Notes under the pieces: model-generated
The model's database searches: none
What the model was told of the DNA's origin: nothing
What the model saw: the letters and a program-made list of their open reading frames with translations, nothing else
Shown here: one piece after another, positions 41,209 through 50,175 of the stretch
Layout: each line of letters begins with the position of its first letter
How positions within the stretch are numbered: position 1 is the stretch's first letter
Program-made: the position numbers and the translations under genes
DNA from: Halobacteriovorax marinus SJ
Lineage (GTDB): Bacteria; Bdellovibrionota; Bacteriovoracia; Bacteriovoracales; Bacteriovoracaceae
DNA: 64,000 bases
NCBI RefSeq assembly: GCF_000210915.2
Contig: NC_016620.1
Location: 2,976,001-3,040,000, forward strand
Direction of reading: 5' to 3'

Positions 41209-41819
41209 AAGTCAGCTGGCCCATCTTCAAGAGGCTTACTTACCTCACTTGGTTCGTTTGCCTCTTTAACATCACTCATGACATTTGAAGTATTCATTTT
41301 TACTTTTACAGGAGAGAGAACACCTTCGTATTGTCTTCCTCTATTAAAGACAATTCCCTCTCTTAGATATTTCTTAGTTAAGAGATAAGCGCAGTAAATT
41401 TTTCCGTGATCACTTGAAATATTCTCTTTTTCACCAGTGGCAAAGATTAGCCCATCGTCTTGTAGAATCTTTTCAATCATAGAGAGTTCTTTACAAAAGT
41501 CACTAGAACCTTCTTTGCAACCATTTCCTCTTTTTATGACATTTACTCCACCCTCATCCTTTTTAATATGAACAGGTGCTCTACAGACATCAATATTCCA
41601 ATTATTCTTCATAAACTTTAGCTTTGAATGACTAATTGAAATTGAACAATCATTTTTTGAAACAGTTAAAATATTCTTTGATAATCCAAATGGTGCTGCC
41701 TTATGTTCAACGACAGCATCAAAGCTTCCCTGAATACAATCCATATCGGAGAACATATTCATGGCATTGATATTTACATTTAATAGAAGAAATAAAATAC
41801 TAAATTTGAATAATTGCAT
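41205..41819 (-). CDS. Secreted protein of unknown function
   Basis: I chose the ATG at 41819 (MQLFKFSILF), preceded by GAGG; the frame extends to a TTG at 41834. The signal peptide ends near LNVNINA. The mature part has seven cysteines between residues about 28 and 145 (MDCIQ, NDCSIS, DVCRAP, GNGCKE, DFCKE, IYCAYL), likely disulfide-bonded in the periplasm, and an acidic C-terminal tail. No family was recognised. It overlaps the 3-prime end of the degenerate phosphatase gene by 20 bases. Confidence 0.7.
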   Translation of the reverse strand: MQLFKFSILFLLLNVNINAMNMFSDMDCIQGSFDAVVEHKAAPFGLSKNILTVSKNDCSISISHSKLKFMKNNWNIDVCRAPVHIKKDEGGVNVIKRGNGCKEGSSDFCKELSMIEKILQDDGLIFATGEKENISSDHGKIYCAYLLTKKYLREGIVFNRGRQYEGVLSPVKVKMNTSNVMSDVKEANEPSEVSKPLEDGPADF

Positions 41820-42900
41820 TCTTATTAACCTCAAAGATAATCATAGTTGCGTCATGTGAAAGGAACATAGACGATTTTTCTTTTTTTAGATTATAGAAGA
41901 CTTCATCTAATATTTCACGTCTTGATTTAGAAACATTTTCCTTAACAGTACTAAGTAGAGAAACTTTCCCTGGAGCATTTTCTAAGAGTCCACTCGAGAG
42001 TACAAAGAGCTTTTGCCCTCTCTCAATAGAGAATTCACTCTCCTCCATTTTTTTTCCATCGATTAGAAGTTCACAATTACCCGACTTCCACACTCTAGAA
42101 ATCATCTTCTTCAAATCTACTCTTACAAAGAGTATGTCTAACTTTCTCTTGTCTTCTTTAACCTTTGAGTTTTCAACTTCTAGATTTAAGCTCTTAATAA
42201 ATTGGTCGATTTTTTCATCTGAAAAAGTAGAGTTAGATCTTAATTCATCAAATTGATTCATTACTATACTTGAGACAAGATAAGATCTCGACCTTGCAAG
42301 CAAGAGTAACATTTCAGTATCTGAGGATATAATGTCAAAGAACTCTCCCCCAGCACTTTCTCCAGCTGCAAACTTGCTCGTTGCACTCATTCCTTTAAAG
42401 GACTCTTCACGTATAGGAACTAGCTTTTCATGGATTTCTTTTACTCTTTGTAATTCATTAATTGCGGCACTCATAACCTTTTCAATACTCTGACCAACTT
42501 CATCTAAGTCTGTCGTATCAATACTTTCAATTTGAGGGTTCACCAGTAAATTAAACCAAGGTCTTTGAAGATAGCTGGGCTGATCTATATTAATTGTTCC
42601 TTTAATAAAGCGGTCCAATGTACAAAGAGTTGAGATCTTCTCTTCTCTAAAGCTCTCAGTATTTCCCACCAAGACAATAGTGCCGTTAATATCCATTTTA
42701 TATTTAGTGTAGAATTCATCAAATGAGCTCCAGTCACTAATGGAAATAAGCAAAAGGGCCTGATCATCTCTAAGGAGGTTTTCAAAGACACTAGATTGAT
42801 CAAAGTTAAAAGTAATCACTTCACATAAGTAATGATTTTCTAGTTCGTTGAAAGAACTCTTGAGTTCACCTTCTTTTGATAGAACAACTATTTTCTTCAT
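41800..42900 (-). CDS. Degenerate receiver plus SpoIIE-like (PP2C) protein
   Basis: Residues 1-110 have the alternating strand/helix pattern of a response-regulator receiver (KKIVVLSKEG, ALLLISISD, GTIVLVGNTE) without a clear phospho-acceptor aspartate. Residues 150-358 follow SpoIIE-type phosphatases, but key acids are changed. GGEFFD (184-189) replaces GGDFYD, the D-x-S/G-H-G motif is gone (LARSRSYLVSSIVM), and the end is SHDATMIIFEV where DDxTL is expected. It is probably a non-catalytic regulator. Alignment was by eye. Confidence 0.65.
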   Translation of the reverse strand: MKKIVVLSKEGELKSSFNELENHYLCEVITFNFDQSSVFENLLRDDQALLLISISDWSSFDEFYTKYKMDINGTIVLVGNTESFREEKISTLCTLDRFIKGTINIDQPSYLQRPWFNLLVNPQIESIDTTDLDEVGQSIEKVMSAAINELQRVKEIHEKLVPIREESFKGMSATSKFAAGESAGGEFFDIISSDTEMLLLLARSRSYLVSSIVMNQFDELRSNSTFSDEKIDQFIKSLNLEVENSKVKEDKRKLDILFVRVDLKKMISRVWKSGNCELLIDGKKMEESEFSIERGQKLFVLSSGLLENAPGKVSLLSTVKENVSKSRREILDEVFYNLKKEKSSMFLSHDATMIIFEVNKNAIIQI

Positions 42901-43162
42901 GGGCCTTCACTTGTTTAGAACTTCGTATTTGTATCCAAATAGAGTAACAAAAAACAATAATTCAGAGTAGTTAGGGCAAAATTCTCTGTCAAAGTTCAAA
43001 GGGTGGCCGACATCAATTATGGGCACTAGAGATCATTTATTTAAGGCCATAACTCTCTGAAAACATTATCAAAAAAGTTAATTCTAAAGGTTTTTGGTCA
43101 AAATAACGATAAATGCTTTGCACGCTATTACAATAAATAAATAGCTAAGCATTGGGCTAATT

Positions 43163-43891
43163 ATGGATAAGAAAAAAGATAATGTTATTTCACTTCAAAC
43201 GGTTATTGCTAATGTAGCAATGCTTGACCTTGTAAAACAAGTTCGAGAGCTGCGTGAGCAACAACGAGAAATGTGTGAAATGGCAGTAAAAAGTATGTTA
43301 AGAGCACTAGATGCTAAAGACCACTATACATATGGTCACAGTACTCGTGTTGCTTATTATAGTGTTACTCTTGGTAAAGAGCTTGGTCTTAATGATGAAG
43401 AAATGTATGAGCTAGAAATGTCTGCTCTATTTCATGATATTGGTAAAATTGGTGTTCCCGATGCTGTTTTACTTAAGCCTGCGAGACTAACAGAAGATGA
43501 ATTTCTAAAGATGAAAGAGCATCCAAGTATGACAGCAGAAATCCTTCAAGATTTTGATTGCTTCACTGACATTGCTACTTATGCCAAACATCACCATGAG
43601 AGATATGATGGTCGCGGATACCCAGACGGGCTTAAAGGCGAAGAAATACCTCTATTTTCAAGAATCATTTTAATTGCTGATACTTTTGATGCAATGACTT
43701 CTACAAGACCATATAGAAAGGGCCTACCTTATGAAGTTGCCTTTAGTGAGCTAGAAGAATTTTCAGGTTCTCAATTTGATGCTGAACTTGTTAAGCACTT
43801 CATCAAGGCAATGACTAGAGAAGATTCAAAAGGTGAAGATACTTTTGAACTTACAATTATCGAAGGGAACTTCGCTAAAGACGCTGCTTAA
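43163..43891 (+). CDS. HD-GYP domain phosphodiesterase
   Basis: A c-di-GMP hydrolase candidate with all motifs intact: HSTRVAYYS (59-67), ALFHDIGKIGVPD (88-100), KMKEHPSMTAEIL, HHERYDGRGYPDGL (144-157) and ADTFDAMTSTRPYRKGL. The 242-residue protein has only a 40-residue helical leader (VKQVRELREQQREMCEM) before the domain, with no receiver or PAS input. It is a stand-alone gene with a bidirectional terminator, opposite the degenerate receiver/phosphatase gene across 262 bases. Confidence 0.95.
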   Translation: MDKKKDNVISLQTVIANVAMLDLVKQVRELREQQREMCEMAVKSMLRALDAKDHYTYGHSTRVAYYSVTLGKELGLNDEEMYELEMSALFHDIGKIGVPDAVLLKPARLTEDEFLKMKEHPSMTAEILQDFDCFTDIATYAKHHHERYDGRGYPDGLKGEEIPLFSRIILIADTFDAMTSTRPYRKGLPYEVAFSELEEFSGSQFDAELVKHFIKAMTREDSKGEDTFELTIIEGNFAKDAA

Positions 43892-43913
43892 TCTACAAAG
43901 AAATTTAATATAT

Positions 43914-43946
43914 AAAAAAAGAGAAACACTATGTTTCTCTTTTTTA
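43914..43946. terminator. Bidirectional terminator
   Basis: GAGAAAC (43921-43927) pairs with GTTTCTC (43933-43939), flanked by seven As and seven Ts, so it can end both the HD-GYP transcript and the convergent gene. Confidence 0.92.
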
Positions 43947-43967
43947 TTTTCATTTTAGAGTTCTGCT

Positions 43968-45014
43968 TTATTTCTTACAGAACTCTGTCTCAGTGATTGT
44001 ATTGATATTATGAATCTGAATTGTTCTACAGTCTGTAAAACTACTGTAGACATTGGATGGAAAACACTCTGGGTTCTTCTCGTTCTCTTTACTCCAATCA
44101 TTATTCTTCTTACAGTTAATGTAACTTGTCTGATCTACGCAGGCCCAATGTTTCCCCGTACAGTTGTATACCAGTCCTCTTCCTGTCTCTAAGTAATTAG
44201 GAGGTTCTTGATACTCTAGTTTTTCCTTTACGACTTTTTCGATCATCTCGGGCGTATCAGCTTGTGTTAAATTATCAAGAGCATTCGACATATCGTCGTT
44301 AGAGTTTGCACTATCTGATGAACCTTCTCCAAGAGTTGGAGTTTGCGCATCTTGATTAGATTCAAATCCATCTTGCCCTAGAGGCTCTACTGCTGCTGCC
44401 TTCTGTTCTTCATTAGAGTCATCATTTAATTTTAGTTCATTTTCAACTACAACTTCCTCTGTGCTGGTCTCACTCGGTGAAGTGCTTTCAGCCTCAACAT
44501 TTTCACTAGGTTGCTCATTTACTGTATTCTCACTTGGGACCTGTGCCACAGGAGTCTCTTCAGCGGGAGACTCATTAGTAGGAGCAGCTTCTTTCTTTGC
44601 CACTTGTGCCTCTTTCTCCGCGTTTTTTTCAACATTTTTCTTAACGGGCTTCTTCTTTCGCTTAGGTCTCTTTCTAGCAATTGGAGCAGGAGCCGGTAGC
44701 TCATCTTCCTCTGCCCCGTCATCCATTAATATACTGGCACCGAGAACTAAGACTATCGCCACTAGCCCAAGGCGCATCATCTTTTGCTTCTTCGCCTTAG
44801 CTTCATCCTCATCGTCTTCTTCGTCTTCGTCCTCGTCTTCATCGTACTCGTCATCAGACTCATCTAACTTTTCAGAGACATCTATTTCTTCAGTCTTTTC
44901 ATCAAACTCTTCGTCTTCATACTCTTCATCATCGTCATCAGACTTTGATCCAGGTAGTTTAGATTTGACAGAACTTACCAATCCATCGATTTTCTCTTTT
45001 AGGTCGTCGAACAT
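43968..45014 (-). CDS. Single-pass membrane protein with acidic cytoplasmic head and cysteine-rich periplasmic end
   Basis: I chose the ATG at 45014 (MFDDLKEKIDGLV), which has AAGGAAAG before it. Residues about 28-75 are nearly all Asp and Glu. A membrane helix follows (MRLGLVAIVLVLGASILM). Then come a basic Pro/Lys linker (ARKRPKRKKKPVKK) and a long Ser/Glu/Asn low-complexity spacer. The compact C-terminal domain of about 75 residues has six cysteines (YNCTGKHWACVDQ, YINCKK, PECFPS, TDCRTI, EFCKK). The plan resembles TonB or AgmX-like envelope-spanning proteins. No homologue was recognised. Confidence 0.8.
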   Translation of the reverse strand: MFDDLKEKIDGLVSSVKSKLPGSKSDDDDEEYEDEEFDEKTEEIDVSEKLDESDDEYDEDEDEDEEDDEDEAKAKKQKMMRLGLVAIVLVLGASILMDDGAEEDELPAPAPIARKRPKRKKKPVKKNVEKNAEKEAQVAKKEAAPTNESPAEETPVAQVPSENTVNEQPSENVEAESTSPSETSTEEVVVENELKLNDDSNEEQKAAAVEPLGQDGFESNQDAQTPTLGEGSSDSANSNDDMSNALDNLTQADTPEMIEKVVKEKLEYQEPPNYLETGRGLVYNCTGKHWACVDQTSYINCKKNNDWSKENEKNPECFPSNVYSSFTDCRTIQIHNINTITETEFCKK

Positions 45015-45099
45015 TCTTCTTTCCTTTGAAGGTTTCAATAACTTATAATATGGGTAATCTTATAACTTATCGAAAATTAACAAAAAAGGTTGAGAAAAA

Positions 45100-45711
45100 G
45101 TGATCGATGACGGTGTAATCAAATATGATAGGTCAAACTTTACCCATACAGGGCCACTGGATAAAAGTTTATGGGGCGATTTAGAGCTATGGAGAGAGAA
45201 ATTATTCGAACTCAACCTCATTGGCGAATACCCTATTGAAAAAGTTGGTTTTGGAAATATTTCAAAGATCGTTGAGTGGCAAGATCAAGCACACTTCATA
45301 ATCACTGGAACTCAGACTGGAAAGTATTCAAACTTAACTGGTGAGCATTACACGCTCGTCGAGGGTTATGACCTAGCACAGATGAAGCTAAAACAAAGAG
45401 GTCCCTTAGAAGCATCTAGTGAGGCCCTTACTCATGCTGCAGTCTATGAAGGAAATAGAAACTTAAATGCTGTCTTTCATATTCACAATACAATAATTTG
45501 GGAAGAGATGATTAAGCATCAATACGACTCTACTCCCAAGGATGTACCCTACGGAACTATCCAAATGGCAAATTGCGTAGGTGAAATTATCAAATCAAAG
45601 AACGCAGGCTTAATTGTAATGAAAGGACATCAAGATGGTGTTATCGCTTATGCTAGAGAGATGGATGAGTGCGGTCAATTGATTTTAGATTTGGCCAATA
45701 AATTCCTCTAA
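45100..45711 (+). CDS. Class II aldolase/adducin-family protein
   Basis: The 203-residue product has the family's zinc-site patterns FHIHNTIIWEEM and VMKGHQDGVIAYA, as in fuculose-phosphate aldolase or methylthioribulose-phosphate dehydratase (MtnB). The start is GTG. Substrate cannot be assigned; no other sugar-phosphate or methionine-salvage genes adjoin it. It converges on the ATP-grasp gene with a 27-base overlap. Confidence 0.75.
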   Translation: MIDDGVIKYDRSNFTHTGPLDKSLWGDLELWREKLFELNLIGEYPIEKVGFGNISKIVEWQDQAHFIITGTQTGKYSNLTGEHYTLVEGYDLAQMKLKQRGPLEASSEALTHAAVYEGNRNLNAVFHIHNTIIWEEMIKHQYDSTPKDVPYGTIQMANCVGEIIKSKNAGLIVMKGHQDGVIAYAREMDECGQLILDLANKFL

Positions 45712-46671
45712 CTTGGAAATTTCATTAGAAATATTTAACTCCTTCTCTGATAAAAGAGCAATGGAGAGGAAGTGATCTGCAGGAGAAAGTAGTACCGTCT
45801 TAAATGGATACTTTTTAAGTCCTTCTTGAATATCTTTAAAAGACTTTTTCTTTTTATTAGTCATTAATAGCCAGTAAATATTTCTTTCATCAAAGTATCG
45901 CTTTAAAGAGTAAACCATCTGTCCCATTGTTCTTCTATAATTAACTTCTACGAATGGATGAAAACCTTTATCAAAAGTAAATGTATCAATCTGAACGGAG
46001 TCAGTGGCCCCTAAGTCTTTTAATTTATTTCTTATAAGAATTAATTTTTCTAGATTCTTCTCTCCGATACTCTCATCCACCGAGCGAAGCGTTCCACCTT
46101 TAAATTGCCCTCTTGAGTCAATAAAGTTTTCAACAATAAAGAAATCGTCATGGATTAAATCAAAGGTAATTCCATAGTCTCTAATTTTTTTCACATAACT
46201 AGAGAAGACACTACGATTCTTAACACTATCAAAGTCGCGTTCATCTCTAATAATCTTTACACCACGTCCCGAAAACCCCCACTCGTCTCTAGCAATAAGA
46301 GGAAGCTCAAACTCAGATCTCGCTTGTTCTATATCAATGGTACTTTGAACCGGAATCCACCCTTCACGGAGACCTAATTCAGTCATTGTTATCTTAGAGT
46401 TAAAATATTTTTCAACAGGAAGGTCTATTTTCTTCCCCCACCAATTCGTTGGGTTGTCAGCTCTTCTAATTTTAGTTGAAACAACTCCAAGCTCTTTTAA
46501 GTAGTTTAAATAGTCTTCGTCAAATGGATAGGTAGAGTTAAGAGAAGCATTAGCTTCTTGGTTAATAAAGAAGAAAATATGATCAAACCAATTAGAGCCC
46601 TTAAGTTTAAAACTCTTTCCTGCTAAGGATGATTCATAGTCAAAGTTCAATATATAATTTACTTCTTCCAT
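45685..46671 (-). CDS. ATP-grasp superfamily protein
   Basis: The 328 residues suggest an ATP-grasp ligase. FELPLIARDEWGFSGRGVKII (about 120-140) resembles the nucleotide-binding strand and glycine loop, FFIVENFID the hinge, and DTFTFDKGFHPFVEVNYRRTMG the acidic metal-binding end with Glu and Asn. Such enzymes join a carboxylate to an amine or thiol through an acyl-phosphate. The gene overlaps the DUF455 ferritin-like gene by 13 bases, so the two proteins probably work in one pathway. The product is unknown. Confidence 0.72.
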   Translation of the reverse strand: MEEVNYILNFDYESSLAGKSFKLKGSNWFDHIFFFINQEANASLNSTYPFDEDYLNYLKELGVVSTKIRRADNPTNWWGKKIDLPVEKYFNSKITMTELGLREGWIPVQSTIDIEQARSEFELPLIARDEWGFSGRGVKIIRDERDFDSVKNRSVFSSYVKKIRDYGITFDLIHDDFFIVENFIDSRGQFKGGTLRSVDESIGEKNLEKLILIRNKLKDLGATDSVQIDTFTFDKGFHPFVEVNYRRTMGQMVYSLKRYFDERNIYWLLMTNKKKKSFKDIQEGLKKYPFKTVLLSPADHFLSIALLSEKELNISNEISKLEEFIGQI

Positions 46672-47480
46672 TCTTTTCTATTTGTTACGACAAAATCATC
46701 TTCATAATTTCTAACTTTATCAATGAAGTCTTGATCTAATCCAGCTCTTAGGCGAGCATCTTGATCAAACATCATCGCCTTCGCTCTGGCGGGTGTCACA
46801 TTCTCAGGAAGAAGTTCATTATAATAGGTCCACAAAGACTTATCTTCTCTCCACTTATTGAGCCAATTTCTTCCATAGGCAACGTGGCTGATTTCATCTT
46901 CATAGACAATATTCATTATCTTCTCTGTTTCGAAATCCTCTACTTCATTAAAGATATTCTCGTAGAATTTCGCAAAATCTAAATTCGCGGCTTCAAAGGT
47001 AAGTGAGACAAGCGCAAAGAATCCATCTAAGTTATCTACCTCTAAAAACTTTTTCCAAAAATAGTCATTTAAAGAGACCCCTCCAAACTCAAGCCCTAAA
47101 TTCTCCATTCTCTTTTTATAAAGGAGAAAGTGCTTTTGTTCATCAGCGATAGTCGCAAGGAGCCCTTTCTTCGCTTTTAGGTCTAGTTCATTTCTCGTTG
47201 GTAAGCAAAGTATTGCCGCGGCCATCATCTCTATTGCAAGCAATTCATGATTAGCGAAGAAGTGTAGCGCAGTAGCTCTTCTCTCTGGAATATGAAGCGT
47301 TTTAGGCTTTGGAAACTTTGTCTGCTTTGTAGAAAAAGAAATTAACTTATCTCTTCCAGGAGAAAGCGGACGGTCTACAATTTCAAAACTATTGAAGCTA
47401 GAAATAACTTTAGGACTTAAAAGCTTATCCTCTAAGTTCGTAGAAAAGAGAAGAGTTCTAGCGTACTCGTCAATATTCAT
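46659..47480 (-). CDS. Ferritin-like DUF455 protein
   Basis: A four-helix ferritin-like protein with carboxylate and histidine motifs for a di-metal site: FANHELLAIEMMA (about 84-96), IADEQKHFLLY (about 121-131), TFEAANLDFAKFYE and VYEDEISHVAYGRNWL (about 200-215). The DUF455 family has no established reaction; relatives include di-iron oxygenases such as MiaE. The 273 residues are normal. It lies 3 bases after the helicase gene and overlaps the ATP-grasp gene. Confidence 0.85.
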   Translation of the reverse strand: MNIDEYARTLLFSTNLEDKLLSPKVISSFNSFEIVDRPLSPGRDKLISFSTKQTKFPKPKTLHIPERRATALHFFANHELLAIEMMAAAILCLPTRNELDLKAKKGLLATIADEQKHFLLYKKRMENLGLEFGGVSLNDYFWKKFLEVDNLDGFFALVSLTFEAANLDFAKFYENIFNEVEDFETEKIMNIVYEDEISHVAYGRNWLNKWREDKSLWTYYNELLPENVTPARAKAMMFDQDARLRAGLDQDFIDKVRNYEDDFVVTNRKEWKK

Positions 47481-47483
47481 TAG

Positions 47484-50120
47484 CTAGTTCTTCTTCCCAC
47501 TAAACTTTCTCTTCTTCTTAAAGCCAGTCTTCTTACCACCTTTTCTTGGCGGTAATCCTTTCTTAAAGGCTTGAGCTTTAGAGTTCCCTCTACCTTTTCT
47601 AGGTCCACCACCTCTTCGACTAAAACGTCTTTGCTGAAAACAATCTTCACAGATGGCGAATTTATGCTTCTCTCCTAGTTTCACTCCACAACTTGAGCAA
47701 GTTGGAACAATTTTTTCAGAGAGTAAGGTATTAAGTCTATCAACGGCCAGCCCTTTATTTTCAAGAAGGTCTGATTCATTGAAGAGAAAATTCTTATTGC
47801 TAAAATGTCTAGCAAGCCACTGATATAGCTCCACACACTTAATTGATGTTTCAAGATAATCAATGTCACTAGATTTAGAGTCTATTGGCTCATTTAAAAT
47901 GTCTTGAGACTTAACATAATGTGAAAGTATCCACATATAGTATTGAACATGTTCCAACAGCCCTTGATTAACTGGAGCACAGGCGAAACCAAAGATTTCA
48001 GAAGATGAAAGAGCACCCTCTGTATCCGTATCCTCAACCATCTCAGCGAGTTCAATCATCTCTTTTAATTGCACACAGTAGAATGGCTTTTTAAAGTCCA
48101 TTGTGTGGAAGAGTCGTAGGAATTCAGAAAGTTTAAGGTCTGGAAGATTATTATCAGCTAGCGCATTGTTAACTTTATTATAAATATCTAAATCTGGTCC
48201 AACCATACATTGAGTTGATTGAGATAACTCTGCACTTAGAGCATCATTAATTTCTTTTATTCCGTTTTCTACTTTTGAAAGTGTCGTCACAAAACCAGTT
48301 GGGAATCTACCGAATCGGCCAGCTCGCCCAGCAATTTGCTTAATTTCACTTTGAGAAATTATAAACTCATGACCATCAATGAACTTTGAGAGTGTTGAAA
48401 AGACAATACGTCTAACAGGTAAATTCATACCCATAGAGATTGCATCAGTAGAGACGATAATATCAGTCTCACCCTCGTCAAATTTTCTAGCCTGCTCCCT
48501 TCTTACCTCAGGACTTAATCTTCCATAGACAATGGAAACTTTAAATCCAACTTTTTCAAGATCTCTTTTAAAGCGAAGAGCATTTCTTCTAGAGAAAACA
48601 ATAAGAGCGTCATTTTTTTCAAGTTGTCCAACAACTATTGGCTTAGGCTGAACATTGAGTTCAGTCATTCTAGTATATTCTTTGACGACTAACTCATCTC
48701 CACATAGGTCAGCAATTTGCTTTACCAACTCATATGCAGAAGGGTCACCACAAACATGAATCTCGGGAGAGAATATATTTACAAGAGCACGAGTCCAGGC
48801 CCATCCTCTTTGCTTGTCGGTGATCATTTGAATTTCATCAATGACACAACAATCGAATACTTCACCAAAGCGGGCCATCTCAATTGTAGATGAGAAATGA
48901 GTTGCTCCCTCATTCTCTATTACCTCTTCACCTGTTAGTAGAGTTGTCTTCGCACCCTTAGAGTTTAGCGTATCGTAGAGCTCTCCAGCCAAGAGTCTTA
49001 GTGGCGCAAGGTAACAACCAGTCTTTGCCTTACTAAGAGCTTCAATTGCATGATAAGTCTTTCCTGAATTTGTTGGCCCCATGTGATAAATAATTGTTCT
49101 CTTGATATCTCTCGCATTAGAGTGAAGCCAGAACTCTCCAAGATAATCATTTAAGATTTTGGAAGAGACATCTTTCTTCTTCAAAACAACAATGGCCCTT
49201 ACAAATTTTCTAAACTCTCTTTGTAAGTACTTCTTTCCCTTCCAAAGGTTTGAACCTAGTTGAGAGAAAAATTTCTCGTATTCCTTATCTTCAATAAGGT
49301 CTTCTGAGAGATCATTATTATTAAGCCAATCTCTTAGATAAGGAATGATATTTCTAGAATGATCTTTAGCAAGATCACTTGGATAATCAAATCTATCACT
49401 TAGATTATTTTTAATTTGAGACTCTAATCTATTAAGAGATGATCTCTTAAGTTTATTTCGGGCCTTAAAGACAGTCTTATCCAATTCTTTTTGAAGTGAA
49501 TTATATATATCCCCGATCTCTTCTATAGGTCTGTTTAAAGCACCTTCAATTTTCTCGTAAGACTTTTCAATATTTTCGATACAAGATTCAAAAATAAATT
49601 CTCTTAGTCTCGTTCTATAGTTAGCGTTACAAGATAAACATTGGCAGTCTAGATCAGACATCTTTAAAGAGAGTGAGAATTTCTCCAGTATCTTTGCCTG
49701 AGAGTTTAAGTGGTTATCTTTAACCTTTTGCATCCACTCAAAGAAAGCTTTTTGGTGAAGAGAGAGAATATTTAAACTAATCCCTCCATCTTGACCAAAG
49801 TAATATCTCTCCTGCTCAGGAAACATACAATCATCTAGAAATATTAAATCGAGAACATTTTCTCTTTGAACAAAGTCATAGAATGTTGTGTACTCTTTTC
49901 CAAAAAGAGGTACGAGTGAAGGAAACTCTAAAAAGAAAGTGTGAAGGGATTGTTGAACTTCTTTTATAAAGTCCAAAATTAGAGCGGCGTCCTCAGTTGA
50001 GCGAACATACTCTTCATCATCACTAAAGCTATTAATTTTAATTATTGTTTTTCTTTCTGACTCGAGTAGATTTTTTACTTCTTCAAAATCTACCAGTGAA
50101 GGAACCTCAGATTGGGCCAC
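47484..50120 (-). CDS. Suv3-like DExH RNA helicase
   Basis: An 878-residue helicase of the SUPV3L1/Suv3 family. The first 340 residues are a helical region with a CQCLSC cluster (159-164). The RecA core starts IIYHMGPTNSGKTYHAIEAL (Walker A about 348-355). It continues with YLAPLRLLAGELYD, VIDEIQM (DEIQ box 428-431), DAISMGMNLPV and IKQIAGRAGR. A small zinc-finger-like motif (CSSCGVKLGE and CEDCF) precedes a basic Gly/Lys/Arg tail likely to bind RNA. Suv3 is best known as mitochondrial. It is first of a three-gene unit with DUF455 and ATP-grasp. Confidence 0.92.
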   Translation of the reverse strand: MAQSEVPSLVDFEEVKNLLESERKTIIKINSFSDDEEYVRSTEDAALILDFIKEVQQSLHTFFLEFPSLVPLFGKEYTTFYDFVQRENVLDLIFLDDCMFPEQERYYFGQDGGISLNILSLHQKAFFEWMQKVKDNHLNSQAKILEKFSLSLKMSDLDCQCLSCNANYRTRLREFIFESCIENIEKSYEKIEGALNRPIEEIGDIYNSLQKELDKTVFKARNKLKRSSLNRLESQIKNNLSDRFDYPSDLAKDHSRNIIPYLRDWLNNNDLSEDLIEDKEYEKFFSQLGSNLWKGKKYLQREFRKFVRAIVVLKKKDVSSKILNDYLGEFWLHSNARDIKRTIIYHMGPTNSGKTYHAIEALSKAKTGCYLAPLRLLAGELYDTLNSKGAKTTLLTGEEVIENEGATHFSSTIEMARFGEVFDCCVIDEIQMITDKQRGWAWTRALVNIFSPEIHVCGDPSAYELVKQIADLCGDELVVKEYTRMTELNVQPKPIVVGQLEKNDALIVFSRRNALRFKRDLEKVGFKVSIVYGRLSPEVRREQARKFDEGETDIIVSTDAISMGMNLPVRRIVFSTLSKFIDGHEFIISQSEIKQIAGRAGRFGRFPTGFVTTLSKVENGIKEINDALSAELSQSTQCMVGPDLDIYNKVNNALADNNLPDLKLSEFLRLFHTMDFKKPFYCVQLKEMIELAEMVEDTDTEGALSSSEIFGFACAPVNQGLLEHVQYYMWILSHYVKSQDILNEPIDSKSSDIDYLETSIKCVELYQWLARHFSNKNFLFNESDLLENKGLAVDRLNTLLSEKIVPTCSSCGVKLGEKHKFAICEDCFQQRRFSRRGGGPRKGRGNSKAQAFKKGLPPRKGGKKTGFKKKRKFSGKKN

Positions 50121-50175
50121 GTTTACTCCATTAAAAAGTTTAGTGGCCCATCATAACTTACAGTCTTAAATCAGT

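Noticed and set aside
44790-44960. Repetitive TCATC/TCTTC tract as a tandem repeat or CRISPR-like array
   Set aside because: It has no regular unit or spacers; it is codon-level low complexity of an acidic region.
44461-45048. Ser-rich plus-strand frame of 195 residues
   Set aside because: It is the complement of the Asp/Glu-rich coding of the acidic membrane protein; the serine runs arise from GAC/GAA codons read backwards.
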